A stretch of DNA of 64,000 nucleotides from Methanoregulaceae archaeon (GTDB lineage: Archaea > Halobacteriota > Methanomicrobia > Methanomicrobiales > Methanospirillaceae), in assembly GCA_015660885.1 (NCBI GenBank), contig JACTUB010000013.1, positions 23,511 to 87,510 of the forward strand, read 5' to 3'. The notes under the pieces were generated by a model. The model was not told where the DNA came from. It ran no database searches and saw nothing but the letters and a program-made list of their open reading frames with translations. Positions 28,461-37,619 of the stretch are shown here, piece by piece; the first letter of the stretch is position 1; every line of letters begins with the position of its first letter. The position numbers and the translations under genes are program-made.

Positions 28461-28544
28461 GTATATACTGTATGTTAAGAAAAATGAGGGGATATCTATT
28501 TTTTTGAACGTGCGTTCATTGGAGCTATATAATAGCCATAGTGA

Positions 28545-28691
28545 TTATGCAAAACTATATCGAAGCAATATCCGAACGGTCATGAAGCCGTGCACCGGGC
28601 CTGTATCAAGACCACACAGGGATCGAAACAAAAATGGTTAACAATTCCCTGGCAATACTGCCCGGTCTGTTCAATGATGTTACCAGATTGA
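28545..28691 (+). pseudogene. 48-codon zinc-ribbon micro-gene, copy 1 (no start)
   Basis: An open frame of 48 codons encodes YPNGHEAVHRACIK, KQKWLTIPWQYCPVCSMMLPD and stops with TGA. It aligns without gaps with the copies at 42001-42147 and 38038-38188. The first codon is TTA instead of ATG. CxxC near the end and upstream Cys/His suggest zinc binding. Similarity to copy 3 continues about 110 bp downstream. Confidence 0.6.
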
Positions 28692-28961
28692 TTCCAATAC
28701 TGTTGCTGGCATTGCAACAAAAAACCCTGAGACTTCTGATATTGCCGCATAGAAACATATACGAGCCTTCCGAATCTGCCAAAGGAACGCGAATATAAGC
28801 TTCCGCATCTATTGTACTACATCTTGCTTTAGGTAATCATTGATTGTCATATTATCTGTAAGGACACCCATCCTGCCATATTTCACTACTCAGACCATTA
28901 AGATACATCGACCGGATTTCTGTCTCATGCAAAAGCAGATCACGAAGGATCTCTTTGTCGG
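28692..28961. repeat. 3' flank of the micro-gene repeat
   Basis: 28692-28805 resembles the reverse complement of 41888-42000, including the shared strings AAAAAACCCTGAGACTT and ATTGCCGCATAGAAACA. A shorter relative of its far end (GAACGCGAATAT) recurs at about 29535-29550. Nothing else is seen up to 28961. Confidence 0.5.
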
Positions 28962-29435
28962 TCATGATTTCCTCTTCCAGAGCAATACTGCGCCAGCGAT
29001 CGAGGAAATAACGATCACGGCGGTTATCGGTGTATATGTCGATTTCGTGATCGGCGTAGTTGATGTCAATGTGTGGGTCGGTGTTGGATTAGGAATCGGT
29101 GTAGGTGTTGACCCCGCATTTATTATCACAGGGACGCGGATGGCATCTCGGATATCAATCTGTCCTGAACTGGCGGAATATTGACCATAGATCTGAATGT
29201 ATCCCGTCACATTACGCCCGGTAATATTACCGGAGATATGAATATTATTTATTGATTGAATGACCGTTAAGAATGACAGTTCAGGGCTTACCTCAAAGTC
29301 ACTGATAGAATCACACGTAATTTTGTCATTCATAGAAGCACCGCTCACTTGAATCTTGATATTACTGCACGTAAGACCCAACACCGGTGTGCAGAGGGAG
29401 ATCAATAATACAAAAAATATGAGGGTATTCTTCAT
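28962..29435 (-). CDS. Secreted, membrane-anchored protein of unknown function
   Basis: 157 residues: an N-terminal signal peptide (MKNTLIFFVLLISLCTPVLG), a small beta-rich extracellular part, a Thr/Pro spacer (TPTPIPNPTPTHTLTSTTP) and a C-terminal membrane helix (ITAVIVISSIAGAVLLW) ending KRKS. This is the layout of archaeal cell-surface proteins. Ligand or partner is not evident. No strong ribosome-binding site is visible upstream, and it appears to be a single gene. Confidence 0.65.
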   Translation of the reverse strand: MKNTLIFFVLLISLCTPVLGLTCSNIKIQVSGASMNDKITCDSISDFEVSPELSFLTVIQSINNIHISGNITGRNVTGYIQIYGQYSASSGQIDIRDAIRVPVIINAGSTPTPIPNPTPTHTLTSTTPITKSTYTPITAVIVISSIAGAVLLWKRKS

Positions 29436-29665
29436 AATTATGTCCTTATCTTATATAGTCAGGGATATCCGATAGTTTCCAGATGGATCTTCTGCATCAA
29501 TAATGTTGGTATGCGGGCGTAGAAGATCTGCCAACAGAACGCGAATATGGACTCCTACATTCTCTATGCTCCATAGCAGCACTTTATCACTCATGATTCA
29601 AAGCTCTGTGATGTCTATCTTTAGTAGTGTAACATAGAAAAAAATTAAAGGTTCCGGACAGCCCA

Positions 29666-29986
29666 TCACGGCATGATATCCCCGAAGTCTTCACTGTCCG
29701 GAGTAGAGTTTGTTTCCTGTGTTGCATTGAAGGCTTGAGCCTGCGCAACAGCGTTCCCGACATCATCCGAGACCAGTCCCTGATCCGTAGCTGCCGATGA
29801 TCCCTCTGCCGCAGAAGGTCCCTGCGGGACGGCTGATCCTGCGGCCTGCATTATGGTGACTGCTGGTTGCTGAGCAGGGGTTTGTAAAGATGCATTTCCT
29901 TGACTCTGTGACGTGCATCCGGCCATGAATATAACCGTTATCAGACACAGTGCCATAATTCCCGTTGCGATTGCCTTTCGATTCAT
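29666..29986 (-). CDS. Small lipoprotein
   Basis: 106 residues: signal sequence MNRKAIATGIMALCLITVIF with lipobox MAGC, then a low-complexity mature part rich in Ala, Gln, Ser and Asp, ending DSEDFGDIMP. Probably anchored outside the membrane. It lies 17 bp after the coiled-coil secreted protein on the same strand, so the pair is likely cotranscribed. Function unknown. Confidence 0.7.
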   Translation of the reverse strand: MNRKAIATGIMALCLITVIFMAGCTSQSQGNASLQTPAQQPAVTIMQAAGSAVPQGPSAAEGSSAATDQGLVSDDVGNAVAQAQAFNATQETNSTPDSEDFGDIMP

Positions 29987-30003
29987 TATTCATTCACCTG
30001 TCC

Positions 30004-31077
30004 TTACACCGGGGAGCTGTTAGATCTCTGGCTCATTCCTCGATACCCTGAGGTCCGGTTCATTTCGCGGCCCATCGGTGTCCGGTTCGTCTGCGCCCGT
30101 GCTTCGGAGACAATCGCGCGGAGAGCCTGATTAAATTGCTGGTCAAGGGAAACAATCTGGGAGTTTAACGTCTTGAGGGTAGATTCATCGTGGTTCTCCA
30201 GAGCAGTCGGCAGCTGTGGCCGAAGAGTGATAATCTCGTTGAGGAAAGCCTGCGCATTTGTGACGTCCAAGCCCCTTGCCGTGAGATTTGTGAGACGATC
30301 CTGCATTCGTATCGTCGTGTTATCGAAATGTGCGAGCCGTTTTGTCTCCCGGGTCTGCCAAGAAATGCTGATAATCTGTTGTGAGAGCTGTTTGCAGAGC
30401 GCGTCGATCTGGGCGTTCACCGTTTTCAGCTGCGAATCGTCTTTGGCATCGAGACCCGCCTTAAGATTTGGCTGGAGGGCCTGAATCTGTGTCTCAATCT
30501 GCTGGGCAGAGGTTACATCCACGCCCTTCGCGGTTAAGTTAGCGAGAATATCTGTCCGGCGGCCGTCATTGTAAGTGAATTCATCAAGCCGTGATTTTTC
30601 CCGGTCAGTCCAGTAGGCATTATACAAACTCTGGATGGTTGTCTGGTCCGCAGTCACCGAGCTATTTACCGATGTCTGGAGGGCGGTTTCATCGCCCTTG
30701 TCTGCAGAAAGTGCCGCTTTGAGATCCGTGCGGTATTTTTCAATCTGGGTCTTCATGGTGCCCCAGGCTTGAGTTATGGTATCATCGGTGGTCATTGACT
30801 GAACCGAGGCAACCGTTGCAAGGAATTGTTGTTCATCAGATTGCAGGCTGCCAGTACTCACTGAACTGTTGAGGGTGTCAATGTACTGAACAGCCCCATC
30901 CATCTTTGCCTTGAAGAGTTCACCAGAGTAGGCTGTATATGCCTGCATGGCTGCTATATGTTCAGAATTGTCATTCCATGACTGCCCCTGACTCCATGCA
31001 CTGACTGCAGCTATACCCGCAGAAATCAGGGCGAAGATACAAATGGACAGGAATAATTTACTATTTTCCTTCATCAT
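30004..31077 (-). CDS. Exported helical repeat protein
   Basis: 357 residues. An N-terminal hydrophobic segment (LFLSICIFALISAGIAAVSA) is a signal peptide or anchor. The rest is helical and holds at least two related repeats of about 85 residues: RRTDILANLTAKGVDVTSAQ and RMQDRLTNLTARGLDVTNAQ, each followed by a segment LQPNLKAGLDAKDDSQLKT or LRPQLPTALENHDESTLKT. The end is Arg/Ser/Asn-rich. It resembles cell-surface coiled-coil proteins of methanogens; function unknown. Its lipoprotein neighbour may be a partner. Confidence 0.7.
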   Translation of the reverse strand: MMKENSKLFLSICIFALISAGIAAVSAWSQGQSWNDNSEHIAAMQAYTAYSGELFKAKMDGAVQYIDTLNSSVSTGSLQSDEQQFLATVASVQSMTTDDTITQAWGTMKTQIEKYRTDLKAALSADKGDETALQTSVNSSVTADQTTIQSLYNAYWTDREKSRLDEFTYNDGRRTDILANLTAKGVDVTSAQQIETQIQALQPNLKAGLDAKDDSQLKTVNAQIDALCKQLSQQIISISWQTRETKRLAHFDNTTIRMQDRLTNLTARGLDVTNAQAFLNEIITLRPQLPTALENHDESTLKTLNSQIVSLDQQFNQALRAIVSEARAQTNRTPMGREMNRTSGYRGMSQRSNSSPV

Positions 31078-31341
31078 TTTGAATTCTCCATTGATGGCGG
31101 GATGGTTATTATCGCGTCATCATTGGTACTTTATCTGGAGATATTGCTGGTATATATTGGTAGAATTGGGGTTTTCCGACGTTTAATCAGCACCAGGAAA
31201 ACGTATAACCTTTGGGTTACTGGAATAATGATACTTCCTTTTGAATCTAATCACGATTTTGGGAAAATGTTTATTCATTTTATTATCTGGATAAGAGAGT
31301 ATTAATCGAAAAAAATTAGTTTTATGAACAAAAATATTTGC

Positions 31342-31783
31342 GGCTCTGTAGAAACCCTACGTTCTCTGAAGAAAAATAGTAACAGAAAGATCTAAGGTAC
31401 GGCGTCTTCTAACCTCGTGGTGAGGGACACTTAAAATTGTGGATATAATCGTTTTAATTTGATCCTTGCATTCGTCAGGACCATATCATGCCACGAACTC
31501 TGGTTGCATACCATACCCCGAGTCCGCTTACGATGGCAAAAAGAATGACGATAACGATGGTGAGGGCGGGCTGACTGTTAGGATGTACCACCATATTGAT
31601 GTATATAGCCAGTCCCTCTACAAGGGTAAGGAGGACTACCATCATTGGTAAGTTATGCTTCTTTTGCGTCATGCTATCTTTAAATTACAATAGATACTCT
31701 AATAAAAGGTAGGGATACACCGTACTTTAGCTTTTTTTTTGGTCAGTTGCTCTCTTTGGAGAACTCAGGATTTCTACAGAGCC
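31342..31783. mobile_element. 442-bp segment with ~30-bp terminal inverted repeats
   Basis: The left end (31342-31371) and the reverse complement of the right end (31754-31783) share GGCTCTGTAGAAA and match at about 25 of 30 positions. Inside is one small membrane-protein gene on the minus strand and no transposase. A third end-like copy, GGCTCTGTAGAAGACC, starts at 32724. This fits a non-autonomous transposable element, but no target-site duplication was confirmed. Confidence 0.5.
31475..31672 (-). CDS. Small protein with two membrane helices
   Basis: 65 residues: two hydrophobic helices (MMVVLLTLVEGLAIYINMVV and ALTIVIVILFAIVSGLGVWY) joined by a short loop, with a charged start MTQKKHN. 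No family recognised. It lies entirely inside the segment bounded by inverted repeats, so it may be cargo. Confidence 0.55.
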   Translation of the reverse strand: MTQKKHNLPMMVVLLTLVEGLAIYINMVVHPNSQPALTIVIVILFAIVSGLGVWYATRVRGMIWS

Positions 31784-31814
31784 CCTGGTATACTATATAA
31801 AACGTAAAACCTGA

Positions 31815-32267
31815 TCATCGTGAACATATTGCAGCCGTGTCGCCAAACTGGATCACATGACCTTTCATCGCTGTTATAAGCTCATGTTTGTTGGATCCGG
31901 CAGTGAGATCAAGCATCGCATCAAGCCCATACACCCTAAACAGATACCGTATCATCTGGCCATGCGGAGGACACGGACCCGTATAGCCGATGGTCCCATA
32001 GTCTGTGATGCCCTGCACAGCTGGGATGGGTGAAGTGACCCTGCCTCCGGGCGGGATTCCGGGAGGGATCTGCTGCACAGGAGGGATGTTCCAGACGATC
32101 CATGGGGTAAAAGAACAACAGGATTTTTCGAACGGGTTGAAGATCATAACAGCAACTGATGATGCATTTAACCCCTTAAGGGTAAGGCGGGGAGACAGAT
32201 TTCCGCCATCGCATGTATGGGTGGGTGGGAATTCAAGAAAATCCAGTGAGACAACAAGTCGGTCCAT
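31815..32267 (-). CDS. YbhB/YbcL-type phosphatidylethanolamine-binding protein
   Basis: 150 residues of the PEBP fold. Seen: THTCDGGNLSPRLTLKG near the N-terminus, FTPWIVWNIPP, and GYTGPCPPHGQMIRYLFRVYGL, the typical ligand-site signature. Prokaryotic members are small cytoplasmic proteins with unclear ligands, sometimes called Raf-kinase-inhibitor-like. I start at ATG 32267; GTG at 32285 is possible. Confidence 0.85.
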   Translation of the reverse strand: MDRLVVSLDFLEFPPTHTCDGGNLSPRLTLKGLNASSVAVMIFNPFEKSCCSFTPWIVWNIPPVQQIPPGIPPGGRVTSPIPAVQGITDYGTIGYTGPCPPHGQMIRYLFRVYGLDAMLDLTAGSNKHELITAMKGHVIQFGDTAAICSR

Positions 32268-32781
32268 TACTATAAAATCGGACACGGGACAATAAACCTT
32301 TCTTTTCCTGCAGACAACTCCACCTTTTTATTTTTCCTGACTGCTCTTTCTACAAGTCCAACCCGTAATTCATCCAGTTCTATAAGACCCCACGCAAACC
32401 CGCCTTCACCAAGTCGATTCCGGACTCCCATGCCGAATCCATGATGGTGTTCTATCCACCATTCTTTACCATTTTGATCTCTCGGATTGTTTCATCGGGG
32501 ATATGGTCGACGAGGTAGTGGACCGCCTTTGTTTTTTCCGATGACAAAATTGGATATAACATAGTGGCTGTAGTGATTTCGTTGGATAATAATCCTTTTT
32601 AATTCCGTAAAATCTGATTATTTTTTGATTACAGACAAATCGAATAACGCGTTTGGAGAATCTCCGTCCTGCTTAAATCGAAATCCTGAATCTATGGCTG
32701 ATGCAATAAAAGCACCATTTTCTGGCTCTGTAGAAGACCTATGCTCCCCCAATTTCGTCTCTTTAAGTGTGCCAAACCAAT
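32268..32781. other. Intergenic region, about 510 bp
   Basis: No supportable gene. It contains a single copy of the TIR-like sequence (32724-32749), 33 bp from the end of the next minus-strand gene. Confidence 0.4.
32724..32749 (+). repeat. Solo copy of the GGCTCTGTAGAA end sequence
   Basis: GGCTCTGTAGAAGACCTATG matches the left terminal repeat at 31342 in its first 12 bases and partly beyond. No partner is visible nearby. Confidence 0.45.
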
Positions 32782-33183
32782 TTACCATTTAAGTTTATAT
32801 GGAGAGACCCAAAATGCCATGGACACTGCTAACACTACTATTTCAATGATAATTACAGGAATAACAAGACTTAATGATAAATTTTCAAGCCAATAAAACA
32901 CTATCAAATTTATAATAGTAAGGTCTATTGCGATATATAGGAGTATCCTTGTCGGGAAACTCATCGGAAATGGGAAATTGGGATCTCTCAAAGGTCTGTG
33001 TTCAATTGCCATGATATCACTAATGAGACTTGCATAGCTCCAACCATAACATTTTTGGAAATCTGGCTCTAACCAAGATTTACAAATGTTTACTCGCTCC
33101 TCGTTGACTGGAGTATTATTGTGTGGGTCTCTTCTTGTTTGAAGCCCGATTGCATTCAGACCCTCTGGTCTCATAATACCCAC
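32782..33183 (-). CDS. Predicted membrane protein of unknown function
   Basis: 133 residues: a soluble N-terminal half (QTRRDPHNNTPVNEERVNIC) and two C-terminal membrane helices (LLYIAIDLTIINLIVFYWL and SLVIPVIIIEIVVLAVSMAF). No recognised motif. Codon use is AT-rich, like the accessory genes nearby. Confidence 0.5.
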   Translation of the reverse strand: MGIMRPEGLNAIGLQTRRDPHNNTPVNEERVNICKSWLEPDFQKCYGWSYASLISDIMAIEHRPLRDPNFPFPMSFPTRILLYIAIDLTIINLIVFYWLENLSLSLVIPVIIIEIVVLAVSMAFWVSPYKLKW

Positions 33184-33320
33184 AATAGAGAGGATTGAGG
33201 ATAAACGTATTTTTAATTTATTTCCGCTGAAATTTGGGCACGAATCGATACAAAACGTGCCATATTGGCGTTAATCAAAAATAACATCCATAAAAGTTTA
33301 TTCTTCGCCAAAATTTCTTT

Positions 33321-33875
33321 TCATTTTCTCAACTTCAAATAATAGTTCCTTTGCTTGGCAATTTCATCCAATATTGAATGAAGAACTCTTGATTTCTCTT
33401 TAATTTCTAATCCATCAGAATTCTTATTAGATTTAGTCAATGCTTCTTCTAATTCTCCAATTTCCATAATTGTAGCTGCAATGCAATAGTAACTTTTTGA
33501 ACGCCCTTCATTAAATTCCCGCAATATCTCTTTTATCAAGTGTTCTCTAATTTTTTGCGTCTTTTCAAACTCATTTACTCCATTCTTTTGGATAAATGCA
33601 ATATCATCTTCAAGTTTTTGATAACACTTGAATGAGTCGGCTTTTTTCCCAGATTCTCTATGTTTCGTCCATTTTTCACACGTTTCATTTTCTTCACAAT
33701 TCCAGCAAAATTCAATTCCTTTTTTCTTCAAGGCACAAGTGATAAAAGGGCAACCAGCGCCGATTCTGGATTCGGTTTTACATCCACGGCATTTGCTTGC
33801 ACCTTCAGTATGGTAATGAGAGCAAAGTCTGCAAGAAAGCCCACAAATGCCAATTTCGGGGTATTTAATTTTCAA
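33321..33875 (-). CDS. DUF3795-type cysteine-rich protein
   Basis: 184 residues. The first 65 hold about ten Cys in a CGLSCRLCSHYH, CRGCKTES, CPFITCALKKKG, CWNCEENETC pattern typical of DUF3795, likely binding metal. The rest is helical and charged. The family is frequent in methanogens and anaerobes, function unknown. It is flanked by long intergenic regions and seems monocistronic. Confidence 0.75.
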   Translation of the reverse strand: MKIKYPEIGICGLSCRLCSHYHTEGASKCRGCKTESRIGAGCPFITCALKKKGIEFCWNCEENETCEKWTKHRESGKKADSFKCYQKLEDDIAFIQKNGVNEFEKTQKIREHLIKEILREFNEGRSKSYYCIAATIMEIGELEEALTKSNKNSDGLEIKEKSRVLHSILDEIAKQRNYYLKLRK

Positions 33876-33953
33876 TTGTTATCCCTCGCCATAATGTCAG
33901 ATGTATTCAATATATTTATCGCGTTTATGTCGTAACAGGAAATGAGATGCAAT

Positions 33954-34052
33954 ATGGCTGACATGTTCACAGATTTGTTGATTTATATTACTATCGGAAT
34001 TATGACCTTTTCCATAGGTATAATTCTTTTCAGCAACGGATCTGAACCATAA
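33954..34052 (+). CDS. Possible 32-residue membrane microprotein
   Basis: A short frame MADMFTDLLIYITIGIMTFS followed by IGIILFSNGSEP gives a single hydrophobic helix. A TATA-like TATATTTATC lies about 40 bp upstream (33911-33920), placing a start site near 33943. The ribosome-binding site is weak. Nothing else occupies the 450 bp around it. Confidence 0.35.
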   Translation: MADMFTDLLIYITIGIMTFSIGIILFSNGSEP

Positions 34053-34329
34053 ATCGAAGGCATATGGATGCATGTCTTACCGAATTACGAAAAAGTACAG
34101 ATTATTTCAGTTAATATCAATAATTGTCGTTTATCCCAAAAATCATCAAATATCTTTATGATTTGGGGGCTTTTTTCGATGCCCCCTTGATTATCCCATC
34201 ATCTTTGATATTGGCCTATAGAAATGCATAGCGAGGACCACAACTACCCCCGTGATATAAAGCGTATGGCAATTTCATGACGTAAGCCAAAAGGAGATAG
34301 TAGCGGGTGTGAAGGGATGATGAGGAAAC

Positions 34330-34749
34330 CTACACTGACTTCTCCCAACCCTGGCCCATATCGACAAGTGGCCGAACTTCAGTGACTGAGAAGTTTACTG
34401 TGGCATAGATCATTTCTGCCGCTTCTTCCCCGGCAACCTTTGCCATCTCGGCCTTGTAAGTATCGAGCACCGGACCGATTGTCGCGATACTCTGCGCCTT
34501 TAAATAGACCCGGATCCCCTTCCAGTCCATGAAGTCTTTTGATGGTTCCATGATAAGGAATATTGCGTGCGGATTCTGCTGGAGATTGGTTAGCGTACGG
34601 TTCTTCCCAAGCCCCATAATCACGGTCCTCTCGTCGGTCATGCGGGGTGAACCGAAGACGCCGGAATTGACGTTTCCCTCTTTGTCAGCGGTGCTAAGTG
34701 TTCCAATCCTCGGTGATTTGTTGAAGTACTCCATAAGTTTTGATGGCAT
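34330..34749 (-). CDS. Pyridoxamine 5'-phosphate oxidase-like flavin-binding protein
   Basis: 139 residues of the split-barrel flavin-binding fold: MEYFNKSPRIGTLSTADKEG, NSGVFGSPRM, and a middle strand ERTVIMGLGKNRTLTNLQQN typical of these proteins. Members bind FMN or F420 and reduce or oxidise small substrates. The exact reaction is unknown. It is a single gene before the chemotaxis group. Confidence 0.8.
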   Translation of the reverse strand: MPSKLMEYFNKSPRIGTLSTADKEGNVNSGVFGSPRMTDERTVIMGLGKNRTLTNLQQNPHAIFLIMEPSKDFMDWKGIRVYLKAQSIATIGPVLDTYKAEMAKVAGEEAAEMIYATVNFSVTEVRPLVDMGQGWEKSV

Positions 34750-34842
34750 GTAATAACACCACGTTTCGTTTGGTTCGGCAGGAGGGGAGTTAAAGGTTGT
34801 GTGGGAACCGGCTGTGGGGTGACAATTTGTCTGGTCAGGAAA

Positions 34843-34882
34843 TTAAAAAGAAAATCAATCCGCGCGGATTTTCCGCGAGGGC
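34843..34882 (-). terminator. Hairpin plus T-tract after cheW
   Basis: On the minus strand a CGCGG/CCGCG stem around a short AT loop is followed by a T-rich stretch (TTTTCTTTTTAATT). It lies 120 bp downstream of the cheW stop and would end the satP-mcp-cheW transcript. Confidence 0.4.
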
Positions 34883-35001
34883 TTCCTTTAATTGTGATTA
34901 AAGGAATATTGTAAAATCCAAAATTTTAGACAGTCTACTATCCCTCAAACTCCGGAAAAATCCGGCCCGGAAACCGGATCCGGACGATAGTAACATGCGA
35001 A

Positions 35002-35535
35002 TCAGGCTGATGATTTGATATTACCTAACAGTTGCCGGATATCGATCCAGATGATTAATTCATTCTTCTCTTTGTCTTTTACCATTACCTTGCGTTTGAT
35101 AATGCCGGTTATGGATGTGTCTTCTTTATTGGCCGATGCAGATACGTAGTCAACCTGGTTTCCTTCAAAGGTTGAGACCGATGTCACATCATCGACAAGA
35201 ATCCCCATCTTGGATTTTGTGATCTTGGTATCGAGAACAACGATCCGGGAAGATTTTATGGCGCTTGCGCCAGGGTCATTGATTTTGAGTCGGTGCTTGA
35301 GATCGATAATTGTCGTAATCTCTCCCCGAAGGTCAATAATTCCCCTCACATACTCCGGGTAATTCGGGAGTTTTGTGATGGTTGTGTAATCCACAACCTC
35401 TTTCACATCTAACAGGTCAATGGCAAACTGCTCGTTCCCAAGGAGAAACTCAACGACCTGAATTGTGTCATGTTTTTCCTTAACCGGTTGGGGATCCTTT
35501 CCCGTTTCGACAGGTTCATCTCTAATTGCCGCCAT
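35002..35535 (-). CDS. cheW: Chemotaxis coupling protein CheW
   Basis: 177 residues: a short charged leader, then a full CheW domain (IQVVEFLLGNEQFAIDLLDV, LPNYPEYVRGIIDLRGEITT). CheW links chemoreceptors to the CheA kinase. It lies 11 bp after the chemoreceptor gene, which suggests a dedicated coupling protein. CheA is not in this window. Confidence 0.92.
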   Translation of the reverse strand: MAAIRDEPVETGKDPQPVKEKHDTIQVVEFLLGNEQFAIDLLDVKEVVDYTTITKLPNYPEYVRGIIDLRGEITTIIDLKHRLKINDPGASAIKSSRIVVLDTKITKSKMGILVDDVTSVSTFEGNQVDYVSASANKEDTSITGIIKRKVMVKDKEKNELIIWIDIRQLLGNIKSSA

Positions 35536-35546
35536 AGAAAAATCCC

Positions 35547-37025
35547 TTATTCAACTTTGAACTTGCGGTTCGCTTCCATTGCCTCACCAGCGACTTTGTT
35601 CACGGTCTCCATCATGCGGGAGATCTCGTCCAGGGCGGCAGACGATTCTTCGGTAGCCGCAGCGGCATCACCGGCCTCTTTTGCCGTCCGCTCGACAAGA
35701 CCTGTCACTTCGGTAACGCTCGCGGTAATCTCTTCGGTTGTTGCTGCCTGCTCTTCAGTAGCTGCGGCGACTTCAGAGATACTTATTGCCACTTTGTCAA
35801 CCGCTGTGGCAATTTTATTGAACGACTGCAGCGTTTCGGTCACCATCTTTGCGCCAAGATCAACGATCTTTTTCTCATTACCCATGGCCTGGGATGCGTT
35901 CTGGGCACTTTTCTTGAGATGGGAAATCATTTCTTCGATCTGTTCTGCAGATTTCCTCGACTCGGCAGCAAGAGATTTCACTTCGGTTGCTACGACGGCA
36001 AATCCCCGGCCGGCATCACCGGCGCGGGCCGCCTCAATGGCTGCATTGAGGGCCAGCAGGTTGGTCTGGTTTGCGATCTCCCGGATAAGGACAACAATCT
36101 TTGAGATCTCCGCCATCTGTTTTTCGACATCGGCAACAATTTCATAGACGTTTGCTGACGAGACGGAAATCTCTCCCATACTTTCTCCCGCCTTTCCGGC
36201 AAGCTCCGCGCCCTTCTTGGAGAGATCATTGGTCTCTTTTGTAAGGTTGGACACGGATTCCATGCTGGATGTGATCTCTTCTACTCCAGCACTCATGTCC
36301 TGCATGGCTTTGGTGATCTGATCGACGTTCTGTGATGCCTTCTCGGCGTTCTCGCTCACTTTTCCGGCATTTATAGCGATCTGTTGGACACCCTTGGATG
36401 CATCCTCAATGCTGCGGGCTGCATTCCCCGAAGTGGAGGTCAGGTCCAGCATCCGTTTATTGACATCCTTGATGCTGATCTGGAGATTGATGATAACGCC
36501 CCGTACTGCATCCCGCAGCTTGACGATCTGCTCATACACTTCTTTTGTATCGTCGTCAGGCTTGGTAATCTCGTATCTTAGTGTCAGATCGCCCTTCGCA
36601 ATCTCTGCATATACCTTTGCAAGCTCCCTTACTTCACGCTCCATGAATTTCTGGGTTTTGACGACTTTGGTGATCTCCACATAGGATACATACACGTACC
36701 TGAGGTTTCCTTTCTCATCCAGTAACGGAATATTGGTGCGTATCATAGTGTGGACGCCATTGGGTGCTTCCCAGGTCGATTCGCCGATGGTGACCTGTTT
36801 CTTCCCCAGGCAATCCGCAAAAGAGCCTCCTTTATCCTCAAGGTACTTGAGAATTCCCTGTGATCTGAAGTCAGACATTTTAAGTGTCAGCACGCGGTCC
36901 ATGGGTGTGCCGACAATGGTACAGAATCCCTCATTGGCTTCAAGAATTTTACCTTCGTGATCGGTAATTATATGCGCTACCGGATCTTTTTTGAAGAAAT
37001 ATTCATAAGCCGTCAAATCCGTCAT
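35547..37025 (-). CDS. Cytoplasmic PAS-domain chemoreceptor
   Basis: 492 residues without membrane helices. Domains: PAS at about 10-120 ([20 protein letters not shown]), a HAMP-like linker, and a methyl-accepting signalling domain at 200-480 with the hairpin tip [20 protein letters not shown] and [14 protein letters not shown]. It senses an internal signal and controls CheA. Six bases separate it from the acetate transporter upstream and eleven from cheW, so the three are one operon. That pairing suggests it responds to acetate or to energy state linked to acetate uptake. Confidence 0.9.
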   Translation of the reverse strand: MTDLTAYEYFFKKDPVAHIITDHEGKILEANEGFCTIVGTPMDRVLTLKMSDFRSQGILKYLEDKGGSFADCLGKKQVTIGESTWEAPNGVHTMIRTNIPLLDEKGNLRYVYVSYVEITKVVKTQKFMEREVRELAKVYAEIAKGDLTLRYEITKPDDDTKEVYEQIVKLRDAVRGVIINLQISIKDVNKRMLDLTSTSGNAARSIEDASKGVQQIAINAGKVSENAEKASQNVDQITKAMQDMSAGVEEITSSMESVSNLTKETNDLSKKGAELAGKAGESMGEISVSSANVYEIVADVEKQMAEISKIVVLIREIANQTNLLALNAAIEAARAGDAGRGFAVVATEVKSLAAESRKSAEQIEEMISHLKKSAQNASQAMGNEKKIVDLGAKMVTETLQSFNKIATAVDKVAISISEVAAATEEQAATTEEITASVTEVTGLVERTAKEAGDAAAATEESSAALDEISRMMETVNKVAGEAMEANRKFKVE

Positions 37026-37031
37026 TCCGGA

Positions 37032-37619
37032 TCACCCAAGTTTGATGATCGGTTCCTTATACACTTCATTCATCAATTGTCCAAGGCCCGTATACATCGC
37101 GGAGAGTCCGCAGATAATGCCTACGATACCGGCGATCTCAAGGATGACAACGCTGCCAGTCGCGTTCCCCGCGATCAGGAGCAGGAATAATAGCGTCAGA
37201 AATCCGAAGACCACCTGGAGCGCTTTTGACAACCTTAATGTGATGATGAACATCACAAACGAGAATAACCCCCATATCGTAAGGAACGATACGAGTGCTT
37301 CCATCTGGAGCGGGCCACTCCAGCCGAGCACCGGCATAAGGATCAAGCCGACGAGCGAGATCCAGAAAAAACCATACGAGACGAACGCGGTAGTGCCAAA
37401 CGTGTTGTTCTTTTTCCATTCCATGATACCTGCAACAATCTGCGCAATCCCGCCGAAGAATATCCCCATCGCAAAGATTGCTGAACCCATCGCGAAGAGC
37501 CCGGCATTGTGCAGGTTCAGAAGCACCGTGGTCATGCCGAATGCCAGAAGGCCCAGCGGCGCCGGATTTGCAGTCTGGTCAGCTACCTTGACCGTTGTTA
37601 AATTACTCACATCCACCAT
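37032..37619 (-). CDS. satP: Acetate transporter of the GPR1/FUN34/SatP family
   Basis: 195 residues with six membrane helices and the family signature NPAPLGLLAFGMTT. Known members move acetate or succinate with protons. Hydrogenotrophic Methanomicrobiales need acetate as a carbon source, so uptake is the likely role. It heads the operon with the PAS chemoreceptor and cheW. Confidence 0.88.
   Translation of the reverse strand: MVDVSNLTTVKVADQTANPAPLGLLAFGMTTVLLNLHNAGLFAMGSAIFAMGIFFGGIAQIVAGIMEWKKNNTFGTTAFVSYGFFWISLVGLILMPVLGWSGPLQMEALVSFLTIWGLFSFVMFIITLRLSKALQVVFGFLTLLFLLLIAGNATGSVVILEIAGIVGIICGLSAMYTGLGQLMNEVYKEPIIKLG

Noticed and set aside
28840..29184. Plus-strand frame of 114 codons
   Set aside because: Overlaps the minus-strand gene with signal peptide and membrane anchor; the Val/Gly-rich translation is the antisense of a Pro/Thr spacer.
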